The notes beneath the pieces were generated by a model. It saw nothing but the letters and a program-made list of their open reading frames with translations. It was not told the DNA's origin and did no database searches. The translations under genes and the position numbers were made by a program. From Bacteroides cellulosilyticus (GTDB lineage Bacteria; Bacteroidota; Bacteroidia; Bacteroidales; Bacteroidaceae), in the NCBI RefSeq assembly GCF_020091405.1, contig NZ_CP081903.1:1364001-1428000 (forward strand): DNA of 64,000 nucleotides, in the 5' to 3' direction. Positions 55,874 to 64,000 of this stretch are shown here, piece after piece; within the stretch, counting starts at the first letter, position 1; each line of letters starts with the position of its first letter.

Positions 55874-57694
55874 TCAATCCCAACCCGGATTCTGCACCAT
55901 ATTAGGATTCATTTGCATTTCTCTCGCCGGTATCGGAAGACTCCAGTAATGATCTCCTCCCCAGGCATAATTATTAGTTCTGGTTCCCCATATCTGGGTC
56001 ATACCGTTCATTTTGCCTTCCTTATCCTTATAGAACTTCAGATCTTTCCAGGTCCTCCAACGAATCTCATCGAAATAAATCACGTCTTCACCTATTAATT
56101 CCCAATGGCGTTCGTTCATGATACGCTGGTGCATATCTGTTTTTCCTGTAACCTGAGTAAATTCATTGGTTCCCAGTAACTGGGCTCCTGCCCTTTCGCG
56201 CACTTCATTCACTTTGCTTATAGCTCCCGGAAGATCATTCAATTCATTCAATGCCTCCGCCCAATTCAACAGAACATCCGCATAACGGATAAACGGCAAA
56301 TCCAATTCAGAATATATGTTCGGTAACTCTAATCCTTCACCTACAAACTTACGATTTAAGTAATAGAACTTCAAACTTGTATCTGTTTTCAAATCTCCGT
56401 ATGTGGTATAAGAACGGAAAGGATAACGCATCACATACTCTTTAGGAGTTCCTTCAACCCCACCAAGAAAAGAAGCATAGGGAGTTATAACAGACATTGC
56501 CATTCTCGGATCACGGTTTTCATAAGCTTTTTTAATCCTCTCCTCGTTACCGGAAGCATCATATTGGGACATATCAGCTCCCGCAGCTACTGCGTTCTTT
56601 CTTTCAGTTTCCGTGATGTTATTCCGCAGGAAATACACCATACGCTTATCAATGCCCATATCATTATATCCGGGGATAATGTCATCCCAATTGAACTTAC
56701 TACCGTCTCTATTTTCGTAAGACTCGGCAAACTGCGGGTTTATAATATAATTATTCCATCCCAATCCATTGCCTGAAGGGTCAGGCGGCAAGCATCTGTT
56801 ACCGAAACCTCTGTTCTTTTTCTGCGTATAATCCGGATGGTCCAGACACTGCAAAGAGAATATCATTTCATCGCAACGCTCATTTTCCACCTTAAACAGC
56901 TTCTTGTACGACTCCTCACCCGCACCTTTATAGAGCGTGTATCCACAATCCTTTACTGCCTGAAAATCATCAGCTGCTTTCTTCCACTCTTTCATCCACA
57001 GATACACCTTACCTCTTAAAGCATAGGCTGCACCTTTCGTAATATGCCCATAATTGGCATCATCCGAACTGTATTTATCCGGCAGATTCGGATTATTGAT
57101 ACAGGAAGTCAGATCATCCACTATATACCCCCAGACTTCATCCTGAGTGGAACGTGCCAGTTTTGCCTCATCAATATCCTTAATCGGATCCTTATAGTAA
57201 GGAACTCCATTATACAAGATATTCAGCCTGTAATACCACCAGCAACGCAGAAACATACATTCTGAAATATAGCGGCTTCTTTTATTCTCATCAAATCCCT
57301 CGACCGTAGGCAGATTGCCAATCACATCATTTGCCTTGATAATTCCCTTGTAGAATCTCTGCCAGGGAGCAGAACTTCCCTTAACAGAGCTCGGAGAATT
57401 TGTCGCGAATAAGAAATTAAAAGTAGGAGCTATACCTATACCGTAGTCCATAGTACTGGACCATATATCAAACCATCCGTTGGCAACATCGCTATAATCC
57501 ACATACAGTTGATTATACACACCCGCTATCGTCTGTTCCGCCAAGGTAGGAGTCGACCATACATTCCCTTCCGCCGGCTTTCCATTGGGTGACAAATCCA
57601 TATCTACGCAACCTGCGGTTGACATTCCCACAAGGACCACTGCGGCCATTGTTTTCATCAGACTTCTTCCTCTGTTTATATTAATCTTGTTCAT
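55874..57694 (-). CDS. susD: SusD/RagB family lipoprotein (PUL 2, pair B)
   Basis: A 606-residue surface lipoprotein partner of the adjacent SusC, 11 bp apart. The lipobox is STAGC followed by VDMDLSP. The signature IRYADVLLNWAEALNELND (about residues 475-493) and the C-terminal WSLPIPAREMQMNPNMVQN (near 588-606) are typical. An upstream in-frame methionine at residue 12 (MKTMAAVVLVGMS) could be the true start, giving a more conventional signal peptide. Confidence 0.95.
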   Translation of the reverse strand: MNKININRGRSLMKTMAAVVLVGMSTAGCVDMDLSPNGKPAEGNVWSTPTLAEQTIAGVYNQLYVDYSDVANGWFDIWSSTMDYGIGIAPTFNFLFATNSPSSVKGSSAPWQRFYKGIIKANDVIGNLPTVEGFDENKRSRYISECMFLRCWWYYRLNILYNGVPYYKDPIKDIDEAKLARSTQDEVWGYIVDDLTSCINNPNLPDKYSSDDANYGHITKGAAYALRGKVYLWMKEWKKAADDFQAVKDCGYTLYKGAGEESYKKLFKVENERCDEMIFSLQCLDHPDYTQKKNRGFGNRCLPPDPSGNGLGWNNYIINPQFAESYENRDGSKFNWDDIIPGYNDMGIDKRMVYFLRNNITETERKNAVAAGADMSQYDASGNEERIKKAYENRDPRMAMSVITPYASFLGGVEGTPKEYVMRYPFRSYTTYGDLKTDTSLKFYYLNRKFVGEGLELPNIYSELDLPFIRYADVLLNWAEALNELNDLPGAISKVNEVRERAGAQLLGTNEFTQVTGKTDMHQRIMNERHWELIGEDVIYFDEIRWRTWKDLKFYKDKEGKMNGMTQIWGTRTNNYAWGGDHYWSLPIPAREMQMNPNMVQNPGWD

Positions 57695-57705
57695 ATCATT
57701 TAATT

Positions 57706-60700
57706 TTAGAAAGTAACATTTACACCAAAAGCATATTGTCTCATTGGAGCATAACCCACTCCACTCATCATCTCAGGATCAATGCCTTTGAACTTAGTAA
57801 TCGTCAGCAGATTCTCTCCCGAAACATAGAAACGCACATTTTGCATACATACCTTCTGTACCCAATCTTTAGGGAGCGTGTAGCCGACTGTCAGATTCTT
57901 CAACTTCAGATAATTGCCATTATGCAAAATATGCTGCCCGGATGCACTTACCTGAGCCGCTTTATCCATGGTCAGACGAGGATTCGCTGAAGTAAGGTTT
58001 GTCCGCGGGTCATTCGGATTCTCAGGATCATAAAAGTAATGGTCATAAGCCACATCTTTACCCATTCCATATCCAAACCAGGTTATACTGCTATTCTCCC
58101 CAGACTGATACCAGTTGATTTTGAATCCGGCAGCACCAGCCCAGTTCATAGAGAAGTCAATGCCTTTCCATGACAGATTTGTCTGGAAGCCAAAGTAATA
58201 CTTCGGTGTTTTAGAATAGCCCTGGAAATCCTTGTCATCGTCGTCACCATAAATGCCGTCTCCATCCAAGTCTGCATAAATGATATCACCATACCAGATA
58301 TTACTCTTGCCGATTCCCTGTTTCGGATAGAACTTATATCCGGCATCCGTCATGGCCTGCAACCATTTCATATCATCTTCCGTACGGATCATTCCGTCAG
58401 AAGGCCCTCCTTTTGGATTTACCGTACCGTCGGCATTAAAATAGTTTCTATCGCCTTTATATACGTTCAGCACATAAAATTCATTGATCATGTGTCCTTC
58501 CAAAACACGCTGTAAGTCTCCTGTTGAAACCTCACCCAGATTGGTATAATAAGTGGAACTACCATCCGCATTCTGCTGCCATCCGCGAACAAGTTCTCCT
58601 TTGTATTTGGTTACTTCATTCTTGTTGCAAGAGAAGTTTCCGGATATGCCGTACGAGACAGAACCGATCCGATCATTCCAACCTAAGGTTATTTCAAGCC
58701 CCTTATTAGTAACCTCTGCGATATTCTGGCGGGGAGAACTGAACCCTGCCAAAGTAGGTGACAAAGTCGGATTATACAAGATACCATCCGTCAACTTATT
58801 ATAAACCTCCACTGTTCCACTCAAACGGTTTTTCAGCATAGAAAAATCGAGCCCCAAGTTGGTTACCGTAGTTGTCTCCCATTCCAAGTTGTAGTTAGAA
58901 AAGCTTCCCATACCCAACCCGGGGACCTCCTTGTTACCAAAGGCATAATGGGGAGCCGTAGCATAAACAGCCTGCCATTCATAGTTACCGATTGAGTTAT
59001 TTCCGAGTTGTCCCCAGGAAACGCGTAGCTTCAGGTTATCGAGCCAATTCAGCTTCTTCATGAATTTCTCTTCCGACAAACGCCATCCTGCCGAGAAGGA
59101 TGGGAATATACCCCAGCGGTTCTCCGGAGAAAAACGGGAGGAACCGTCATAACGGACATTCGCCTCAAATAAGTAGCGGGAATCATACGTATAAGTAACA
59201 CGGCCAAAGACAGAACGGGATGAAAATTCTGTAGTGCTTCCGTCGATATAATCAGGTTCCGTCAATGCGTCAAAGTCTGTAAGACTGGTATCAAGCATCC
59301 CTTTCTTACTAATATCGGTAGTACGTGCCCATTTACGGAATTCCTCATAGCCCACTAAGGCTGCCACATCGTGTTTACCTTTGAAAATCTGTCCCCAGTT
59401 TAAGGTGGTGGTATTTTTCCAGCTCTGATTCCCATCAATATAATATTTCACAGGATACTCTGCAAGCAATTCGGAAGTAGGAGGAACATTCATCGTTTCT
59501 CCACGCTGGAATGAAAATCTTTCCTGATAATCGGAATAATGCCACAGATTCTCCTGCCGATAATGATCGTAGTAGAAGTTAGAAGTCAAATGGAAGTTCT
59601 TAAGGAAATCAATCTTAATATAAGGGTTTACAAAGAATTTCGTTGTTTTATAAGAGCCTCCCGCACTATTCAGATAATAAACCGGATTGTTGACTACCGG
59701 ATCTTCTTCGAGGGCTTCGGGAGCTCCATATTTCCCATCGTAATACGGATAGGTTCCCGGTGTGCTTTTCTGCATTTGCAAACCATTCAGATCATCAACA
59801 TTATTTCTTTCCTGATCGACATGATACCCCCATGCATTCAGTCCCACAGCTAGGAAACTGGCGACCTGCGACTCCAGATTACTGCGCATATAATATTTCT
59901 TCATTCCTGAATTTACCACCAGACCGGGATTATCCACGTACGTGGCATTCAGGCTATACCGGGTTTTCTTTTCCGCACCGGTAAGCGTAATAGAATGTTC
60001 CTGCATCAACTTCGGATTATACACCTCATCGTACCAGTCCGTATTCGGATAGGCCACATAATTCGGGTAGCCCGATTCGGATATTCCATTCGGATTGCTG
60101 GCCGCTGAACGCCACGTATCAATGGTAGTTTGGCTAAATACCTGTGCCTGCCCTGCATTGTCCGAAGCCTCATTGATAAATTCCATATAGTCGGCATAGT
60201 TTGAAACCATGCGAATCAGATTAGCCGGTGTATTATAGGAGAATTTTCCTGAATAGGTCACGTTGATTTTCCCGTCCGTACCTTTCTTGGTAGTCAATAG
60301 AATAACACCATTAGCACCCCGGTTACCATAAATAGCACACGAAGCGGCATCTTTCAGGATGGAAATGGAAGCGATATCATTAGGATTGACATTATTCAGC
60401 GACATCTCCATTCCATCGACCAACACCAATGGTGCAGAATCATTTAAAGTACCTGTACCGCGAATACGCAGAGTAGATGATTCCGAGTTGGGTTTACTGG
60501 ATGTCTGCATCACATTCAGTCCGGCCACCATACCCGATAAAGTAGAGGCAAGCGTAGTTACGGGACGCGACAAGGTCTTATCATCAAAATTAACCGTAGC
60601 AACAGAGCCCGTCAAATTCACTTTTTTCTGAGAGCCATAGCCCACCACTACCACTTCATCCAACAATTCGTTATCGGACATCATCCGGATATCCAAGACA

Positions 60701-61035
60701 CTCTGATTGCCAACCACTATCGACTGGCTTTTATAGCCGATATACGATATCTCCAAGACATCTCCTGTAGCCACAGGCAATGAGAACTTCCCATCAACAT
60801 CGGTCACCGTACCCATAGAGGCTCCTTTAACCAGAATGCTGACACCAATAAGAGCCTCTCCGGTATCTCCGTCGATTATACGTCCTGTAATGTTCCGTTC
60901 ATTTTTTGTTTGATCCGCCGAAAGGACAGATACGTGCACCGTTTCATTTGCCAAAGAAGACGATCCCGCCGCATTCGCAGAAAGACTCCCCATATATATA
61001 AGCGAACACACGAGGAATTTTGTATTTACCTGCAT
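57706..61035 (-). CDS. susC: SusC/RagA TonB-dependent transporter (PUL 2, pair B)
   Basis: A 1109-residue outer-membrane importer. The signal peptide is about residues 1-22 (ending SANA). The CarboxypepD_reg-like domain (NITGRIIDGDTGEALIGV) spans about 48-125, followed by the TonB box DEVVVVGYGSQKKVNLTGSV and a plug with GANGVILLTTKKG. The barrel ends in YAFGVNVTF. It is the first gene of the pair B operon and its promoter at 61132-61196 carries a diverged operator. It is about 65 residues longer than the other two SusC proteins, mostly in barrel loops. Confidence 0.95.
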   Translation of the reverse strand: MQVNTKFLVCSLIYMGSLSANAAGSSSLANETVHVSVLSADQTKNERNITGRIIDGDTGEALIGVSILVKGASMGTVTDVDGKFSLPVATGDVLEISYIGYKSQSIVVGNQSVLDIRMMSDNELLDEVVVVGYGSQKKVNLTGSVATVNFDDKTLSRPVTTLASTLSGMVAGLNVMQTSSKPNSESSTLRIRGTGTLNDSAPLVLVDGMEMSLNNVNPNDIASISILKDAASCAIYGNRGANGVILLTTKKGTDGKINVTYSGKFSYNTPANLIRMVSNYADYMEFINEASDNAGQAQVFSQTTIDTWRSAASNPNGISESGYPNYVAYPNTDWYDEVYNPKLMQEHSITLTGAEKKTRYSLNATYVDNPGLVVNSGMKKYYMRSNLESQVASFLAVGLNAWGYHVDQERNNVDDLNGLQMQKSTPGTYPYYDGKYGAPEALEEDPVVNNPVYYLNSAGGSYKTTKFFVNPYIKIDFLKNFHLTSNFYYDHYRQENLWHYSDYQERFSFQRGETMNVPPTSELLAEYPVKYYIDGNQSWKNTTTLNWGQIFKGKHDVAALVGYEEFRKWARTTDISKKGMLDTSLTDFDALTEPDYIDGSTTEFSSRSVFGRVTYTYDSRYLFEANVRYDGSSRFSPENRWGIFPSFSAGWRLSEEKFMKKLNWLDNLKLRVSWGQLGNNSIGNYEWQAVYATAPHYAFGNKEVPGLGMGSFSNYNLEWETTTVTNLGLDFSMLKNRLSGTVEVYNKLTDGILYNPTLSPTLAGFSSPRQNIAEVTNKGLEITLGWNDRIGSVSYGISGNFSCNKNEVTKYKGELVRGWQQNADGSSTYYTNLGEVSTGDLQRVLEGHMINEFYVLNVYKGDRNYFNADGTVNPKGGPSDGMIRTEDDMKWLQAMTDAGYKFYPKQGIGKSNIWYGDIIYADLDGDGIYGDDDDKDFQGYSKTPKYYFGFQTNLSWKGIDFSMNWAGAAGFKINWYQSGENSSITWFGYGMGKDVAYDHYFYDPENPNDPRTNLTSANPRLTMDKAAQVSASGQHILHNGNYLKLKNLTVGYTLPKDWVQKVCMQNVRFYVSGENLLTITKFKGIDPEMMSGVGYAPMRQYAFGVNVTF

Positions 61036-61131
61036 AAGATTTAAAGTTTTAATTAAACATCATTTTCTGTTTTCCATAAGACCGGTTCTTCCTGATAGTT
61101 TCCGGATACTAACAAGCTGAATCCAGCCATT

Positions 61132-61196
61132 CAAAGGTAGCGCTTATGTGCTATTTCCGATAGAACGAAAAGATCATTTTATAGAATAATCGAGGC
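61132..61196 (-). promoter_or_regulatory. Promoter and diverged PUL 2 operator for the pair B operon
   Basis: The -7 box is TACCTTTG (plus-strand CAAAGGTA, 61132-61139). Exactly 35 bp upstream is CATTTTATAGAA (61175-61186), 9 of 12 to CAATAAATAGAA, then TAAT and CGAGGC (61191-61196). Confidence 0.65.
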
Positions 61197-61277
61197 AAAA
61201 AGGTATTAGTAGCGTATCCGGCTATACCTCTGACACAGATATTATACAAACAGATCCTATCCTTGCATACAGAATAC

Positions 61278-61366
61278 CTGAGATGTACTTGCTCCGTACC
61301 AAATCCGTAGTTTCTTCGTCCAGAAGTACCTCTGAGCGAAGAATGTACGGAGCAAGTACGGCTCAG
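61278..61366 (-). repeat. Long nested palindrome after the ApbE-like gene
   Basis: The outer arms are CTGAG (61278-61282) with CTCAG (61362-61366). The main arms are GTACTTGCTCCGTAC (61285-61299) with GTACGGAGCAAGTAC (61345-61359), a perfect 15-bp match. An inner stem is TTCTTCG (61312-61318) with CGAAGAA (61337-61343). It may terminate the operon from the right edge or encode a structured RNA; there is no clear U-tract. Confidence 0.7.
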
Positions 61367-61396
61367 ATATCTCATTACTTCAGTTGAAAAGTTCTT

Positions 61397-62296
61397 TTAA
61401 AGATCAAGAATCAAACGCGGATGGAACTCCGCTTTCAGAATTTTTCGCTGACGGACATCAGCCACAAATAAACCGGTCGATAAAACTTCACCTATAGCAC
61501 CATTGTCCGTAACCACCGCTACCTCTCTTTCCCCTTCCACCGGTTTTCCATTCCGAGGATTGATGATATGTTTTCGCTCATATGAATCATTACCGGAAGT
61601 TGTGAGGCATTCATTCTGAAGAAGCAACTCCTGTGGTTCCCTCCCCTTTGGAACAGCGCCCTGTCCAAAACTGACCTTCCATCCATCAGCCAAGGGATGA
61701 TGCCCCAAAGCCAATACAGAACTGTTTCCCATATTGATCAATGCATCCTTCACTTCATAATGTTGCAGTAATTTCCGTGTCTTTTCCAAAGCATACCCTT
61801 TCAGGAATCCGGAAAGGTTGATAGTCACTCCCGGTCGCAAAAAAAGAAGGGTACGCTCCTGAGGTGATAGTTGAACACAACGGATTAAATTGGGTGTATA
61901 GTCAGCCGAATGAATAGTTACATCAAAACATCCAGCAGTACGGGTATAGCAATCTACACAGAAAGTAAGCATATCATAAAGCTCGTGGCTGACCTGTTGC
62001 GGATGTATAGAAGCAGTCCGGTTCAAATATGCCAGTTCACTATCCGCATCATAATAGTTGGCCATCTTTTCTAAACGACACAGCATTTTGTACACCGCAT
62101 CGACTACCGACAGCAAAACGTCCTCCCCCTGCCTGCCACACAGCATTATATCGACACGTGTATGCATGGATGGAAACCAGGCATAAAGCAAGCCACCCTG
62201 AGAAGGTGAATATTTATAAAGATGTTGAATAACGTCCGGCATTTCCAAGTCTGTGTTTCCTAAAGAAAAATGAAAGGGCAAGCCACAATTCTGCAA
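61397..62296 (-). CDS. ApbE-like protein, diverged FAD:protein FMN transferase
   Basis: A 299-residue protein of the ApbE family, which attaches FMN to threonine of partner flavoproteins. Visible family motifs are DADSELAYLNR (83-93), GVTINLSGFLKGYALEK (156-172), DALINMGNSSVLALG and LTTSGNDSYERKHIINPRNG (about 231-250). The usual Asp before GGxxKGYA is Asn here, and the metal-ligand Asp of the AD-ALST motif is Glu270 (GEVLSTG), so flavin transfer is uncertain. There is no signal peptide or lipobox, unlike most ApbE proteins. It is downstream of the DUF1080 gene by 28 bp and probably ends that operon. It may act on a cytosolic flavoprotein or be a catalytically altered relative. Confidence 0.8.
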   Translation of the reverse strand: MQNCGLPFHFSLGNTDLEMPDVIQHLYKYSPSQGGLLYAWFPSMHTRVDIMLCGRQGEDVLLSVVDAVYKMLCRLEKMANYYDADSELAYLNRTASIHPQQVSHELYDMLTFCVDCYTRTAGCFDVTIHSADYTPNLIRCVQLSPQERTLLFLRPGVTINLSGFLKGYALEKTRKLLQHYEVKDALINMGNSSVLALGHHPLADGWKVSFGQGAVPKGREPQELLLQNECLTTSGNDSYERKHIINPRNGKPVEGEREVAVVTDNGAIGEVLSTGLFVADVRQRKILKAEFHPRLILDL

Positions 62297-62324
62297 CTCA
62301 CCCTTTTCAAAGACATACTATTAA

Positions 62325-63665
62325 TTACAACTCTTTGATCTTTATATTCTTAAACCAAACTTCATCGCCATGGTCTTGCAGAAGAATGTTTCCAGACTCT
62401 GAATTACCGAAGTTAGGCCAATCTCTATACTTGCTATATGCAACCAGTGCATCCCACATCTGGTTCTGACGTGTGTATTCGATGAGCTTCACACCATTCA
62501 GCCAATGCTCTACGTGGTCACCTTTCACGATAATCGTAGCCGTATTGAAATCTTTCTTGTTGAAAGGTTTGTCTGCCGGGGCAGGAATCAAATCGTAAAG
62601 TGAACCCAATGTGCGGTTTCCTTTCACGCCCAATTTAGCATCAGGATGCTTATCATCATCAAGAATCTGAAACTCGCAACCAATAGCCGAACCGGCTCCT
62701 TTATTCATATCGGGGTTTACGAAATATTTCACTCCACTGTTAGCGCCTTCAGTAATCTTGAAATCTACTTTCAGGATAAAGTTTTTGTATTGACGGGTAG
62801 TCACGATATCGCCACCGTTAGCAGATTCAGCGCCACCACTCTTCATCACTTTCAGGATGCCGTTTTCCATTTTCCAACCCTTTTCAGGGAAAGAATTCAG
62901 TTTGGCTCCTCTCCAACCTTCTGAAGTCTTACCGTCCCAAAGGAGCGTCCAACCTTCTTTTGCTTCATTCGGAGAGATGGTATTGGGGATAACATTTATC
63001 TCCGGAGCTTTCCGATCTGTCCGGTAGCGCTCTACGTCTGTTGTACAAATGCGGATATTCTTCCAACTGACTGTTTTTCCTTCATCGGCAGCATTACCGA
63101 TAGCATGTACTTGCAAAGCAATAAAACCGGCAGGGGTCATATCGTCCCAGATATTGGCACAAGGCACTCCATTGATCCAGGTAGCGATAGAATTACCTAT
63201 AGCCTCGATACGGGCCTTATTCCATTCATTGTTCTTAAAAGCACTTTTAGCTGCCGGATTTTGTGTCAGCGGATAAAGCCAGTTACGACGGGCCTCATCA
63301 TAGATGCCACCCGACCAGGCGCGCTTGGAGGGATCAATTTCAAACTGATAGCCATGTACACGTCCTTTCTGGTAGTCTTTCTTGCTTTCACTGCGCAGCT
63401 GCACACCCGAATTCAAGCCATCATCTACTTTGAAATCAAACTCCAGGATAAAATCACCATATGTCTTCTTTGTAGCCAGAAATGTGTTAGGTGTTCCCAT
63501 CTTCGAAATGCCGACAATAGCACCATCTACCACTTTGTATTCGGCTTTACCATTCAGCTTCTTCCAGCCACTCAGGTTCTTCCCATTGAAAAGCGGCTCC
63601 CAGTTTTGCGCCGAAACCACAGACGCACAAAACACAAACAAAAGCAACAAATAATTCTTTTTCAT
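62325..63665 (-). CDS. Secreted double DUF1080 protein, putative 3-keto-glycoside hydrolase/lyase
   Basis: A 446-residue secreted protein; the signal peptide ends at SVVSAQ (about 20). Two DUF1080 (3-keto-disaccharide hydrolase type) jelly rolls are in tandem: about 22-208 ([20 protein letters not shown] start) and about 235-446 ([15 protein letters not shown] start). Shared motifs are [18 protein letters not shown] and [18 protein letters not shown]. In Bacteroides thetaiotaomicron such proteins cleave glycosides first oxidised to the 3-keto form by Gfo/Idh/MocA oxidoreductases. The adjacent upstream gene (38 bp) is such an oxidoreductase, which supports the same route here. Signal peptide and fold are clear; the reaction is inferred. 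Confidence 0.88.
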   Translation of the reverse strand: MKKNYLLLLFVFCASVVSAQNWEPLFNGKNLSGWKKLNGKAEYKVVDGAIVGISKMGTPNTFLATKKTYGDFILEFDFKVDDGLNSGVQLRSESKKDYQKGRVHGYQFEIDPSKRAWSGGIYDEARRNWLYPLTQNPAAKSAFKNNEWNKARIEAIGNSIATWINGVPCANIWDDMTPAGFIALQVHAIGNAADEGKTVSWKNIRICTTDVERYRTDRKAPEINVIPNTISPNEAKEGWTLLWDGKTSEGWRGAKLNSFPEKGWKMENGILKVMKSGGAESANGGDIVTTRQYKNFILKVDFKITEGANSGVKYFVNPDMNKGAGSAIGCEFQILDDDKHPDAKLGVKGNRTLGSLYDLIPAPADKPFNKKDFNTATIIVKGDHVEHWLNGVKLIEYTRQNQMWDALVAYSKYRDWPNFGNSESGNILLQDHGDEVWFKNIKIKEL

Positions 63666-63703
63666 ATTGATATTTCTTCTATTGATTATTTAATACTATG
63701 CAA

Positions 63704-64000
63704 TTACAGTTTATAGAACTCGTCCCATCCTTTACGAGGCGGTACGCCGGTCAACATTGCATTCGCAAACTCATTATTTGTAATCTGCTTGGTGCGAGGA
63801 TCAAAAAATATTTGCGTATTGAGACGTTGCGCAATCACTCCCAACGAGAATACCTGCCCCAGCACACCGTTAATTTCAAACGGTGAACGGGTCTTTTCCT
63901 GTCCCATACAAGCCAACAGGAAATTTTCGAAGTGATTCGACGGACTCTTAGGTACTTCCGGCAGTTTGCCTGCCATTTCCTTAGCTTTCTCTTCTGGTAT
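63704..64000 (-). CDS. Gfo/Idh/MocA family oxidoreductase, C-terminal part only
   Basis: The last 98 codons of a gene whose start lies beyond the right edge; the frame stays open to position 64000. The segment HFENFLLACMGQEKTRSPFEINGVLGQVFSLGVIAQRL (in parts: FENFLLACMG, PFEINGVLGQVFSLG) and the ending NNEFANAMLTGVPPRKGWDEFYKL match the C-terminus of secreted Bacteroidota members of this NAD(P)-dependent sugar oxidoreductase family. It is followed by the DUF1080 gene after 38 bp. The likely role is oxidation of a sugar hydroxyl to a keto group. Confidence 0.82.
   Translation of the reverse strand: MPEEKAKEMAGKLPEVPKSPSNHFENFLLACMGQEKTRSPFEINGVLGQVFSLGVIAQRLNTQIFFDPRTKQITNNEFANAMLTGVPPRKGWDEFYKL

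Larger units (their letters stand above)
61036..61396. other. Intergenic region upstream of pair B susC
   Basis: The 361 bp hold the promoter/operator (61132-61196) and a long nested palindrome (61278-61366). No coding sequence is supported. Confidence 0.6.

Noticed and set aside
22069..61035. Assigning the PUL 2 substrate to a named polysaccharide such as gum arabic or glucuronoarabinoxylan
   Set aside because: GH115, GH105, GH43, GH130 and sulfatase fit several acidic glycans, and the subfamilies cannot be resolved by reading alone.

Overview
The window comes from a gut-type Bacteroides (Bacteroidota). Three SusC/SusD pairs, hybrid two-component regulators (HTCS), dense secreted carbohydrate-active enzymes and promoters with the Bacteroides -7 element TAnnTTTG all point there; the species cannot be read from the sequence. 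Nearly all genes lie on the minus strand. No rRNA, tRNA, CRISPR array, insertion sequence or phage gene was seen.

Left region (1-13.5 kb): a compact polysaccharide utilisation locus (PUL 1). In transcription order it holds an HTCS with a periplasmic sugar-binding sensor, an MFS sugar/H+ symporter, SusC, SusD, a GH3 beta-glycosidase with a PA14 insert, and a GH32-like beta-propeller lipoprotein that runs off the left edge. Sensor type, transporter and GH32-like enzyme recall fructan loci, but the GH3 does not fit simply.

Middle region (13.7-22 kb): an orphan TPR histidine kinase, a YejM/PbgA-like membrane sulfatase-fold protein and a sialate O-acetylesterase. Divergent from the esterase, on the plus strand, are a nucleoside-recognition (SpmA/SpmB-like) membrane protein and the rRNA endonuclease ybeY.

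Right region (22-61 kb): a large PUL 2 in several transcription units. These are SusC-SusD-GH43-GH43-unknown; GH31 followed by a GH63-like protein; GH105-GH2-FAD oxidoreductase-GH130-GH105-GH115; a reg_prop-type HTCS; and SusC-SusD-sulfatase-GH43. The enzymes suggest an acidic, sulfated and probably acetylated heteropolysaccharide with glucuronic acid and pentose or galactose side chains. No known polysaccharide lyase family was recognised although two GH105 unsaturated-uronidase genes are present.

The main finding is a shared operator. CAATAAATAGAA followed by N4 and a CGTCYC-like half lies exactly 35 bp upstream of a perfect -7 box at the GH31, GH105-operon and HTCS promoters. Diverged copies (9 of 12) sit at the identical spacing before both PUL 2 SusC genes and before the sialate O-acetylesterase. 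This suggests one regulon of six units, including the HTCS itself, and ties the remote esterase to PUL 2. Other notable elements are two related 22-bp tandem-repeat arrays, one bracketed by 35-bp inverted repeats, an unrelated 22-bp array between GH31 and the GH63-like gene, and a long nested palindrome before the last SusC gene.

Right edge (61.4-64 kb): an operon of a Gfo/Idh/MocA oxidoreductase (partial), a double DUF1080 protein and a diverged ApbE-like protein. It resembles the oxidative 3-keto-glycoside cleavage pathway known from Bacteroides.
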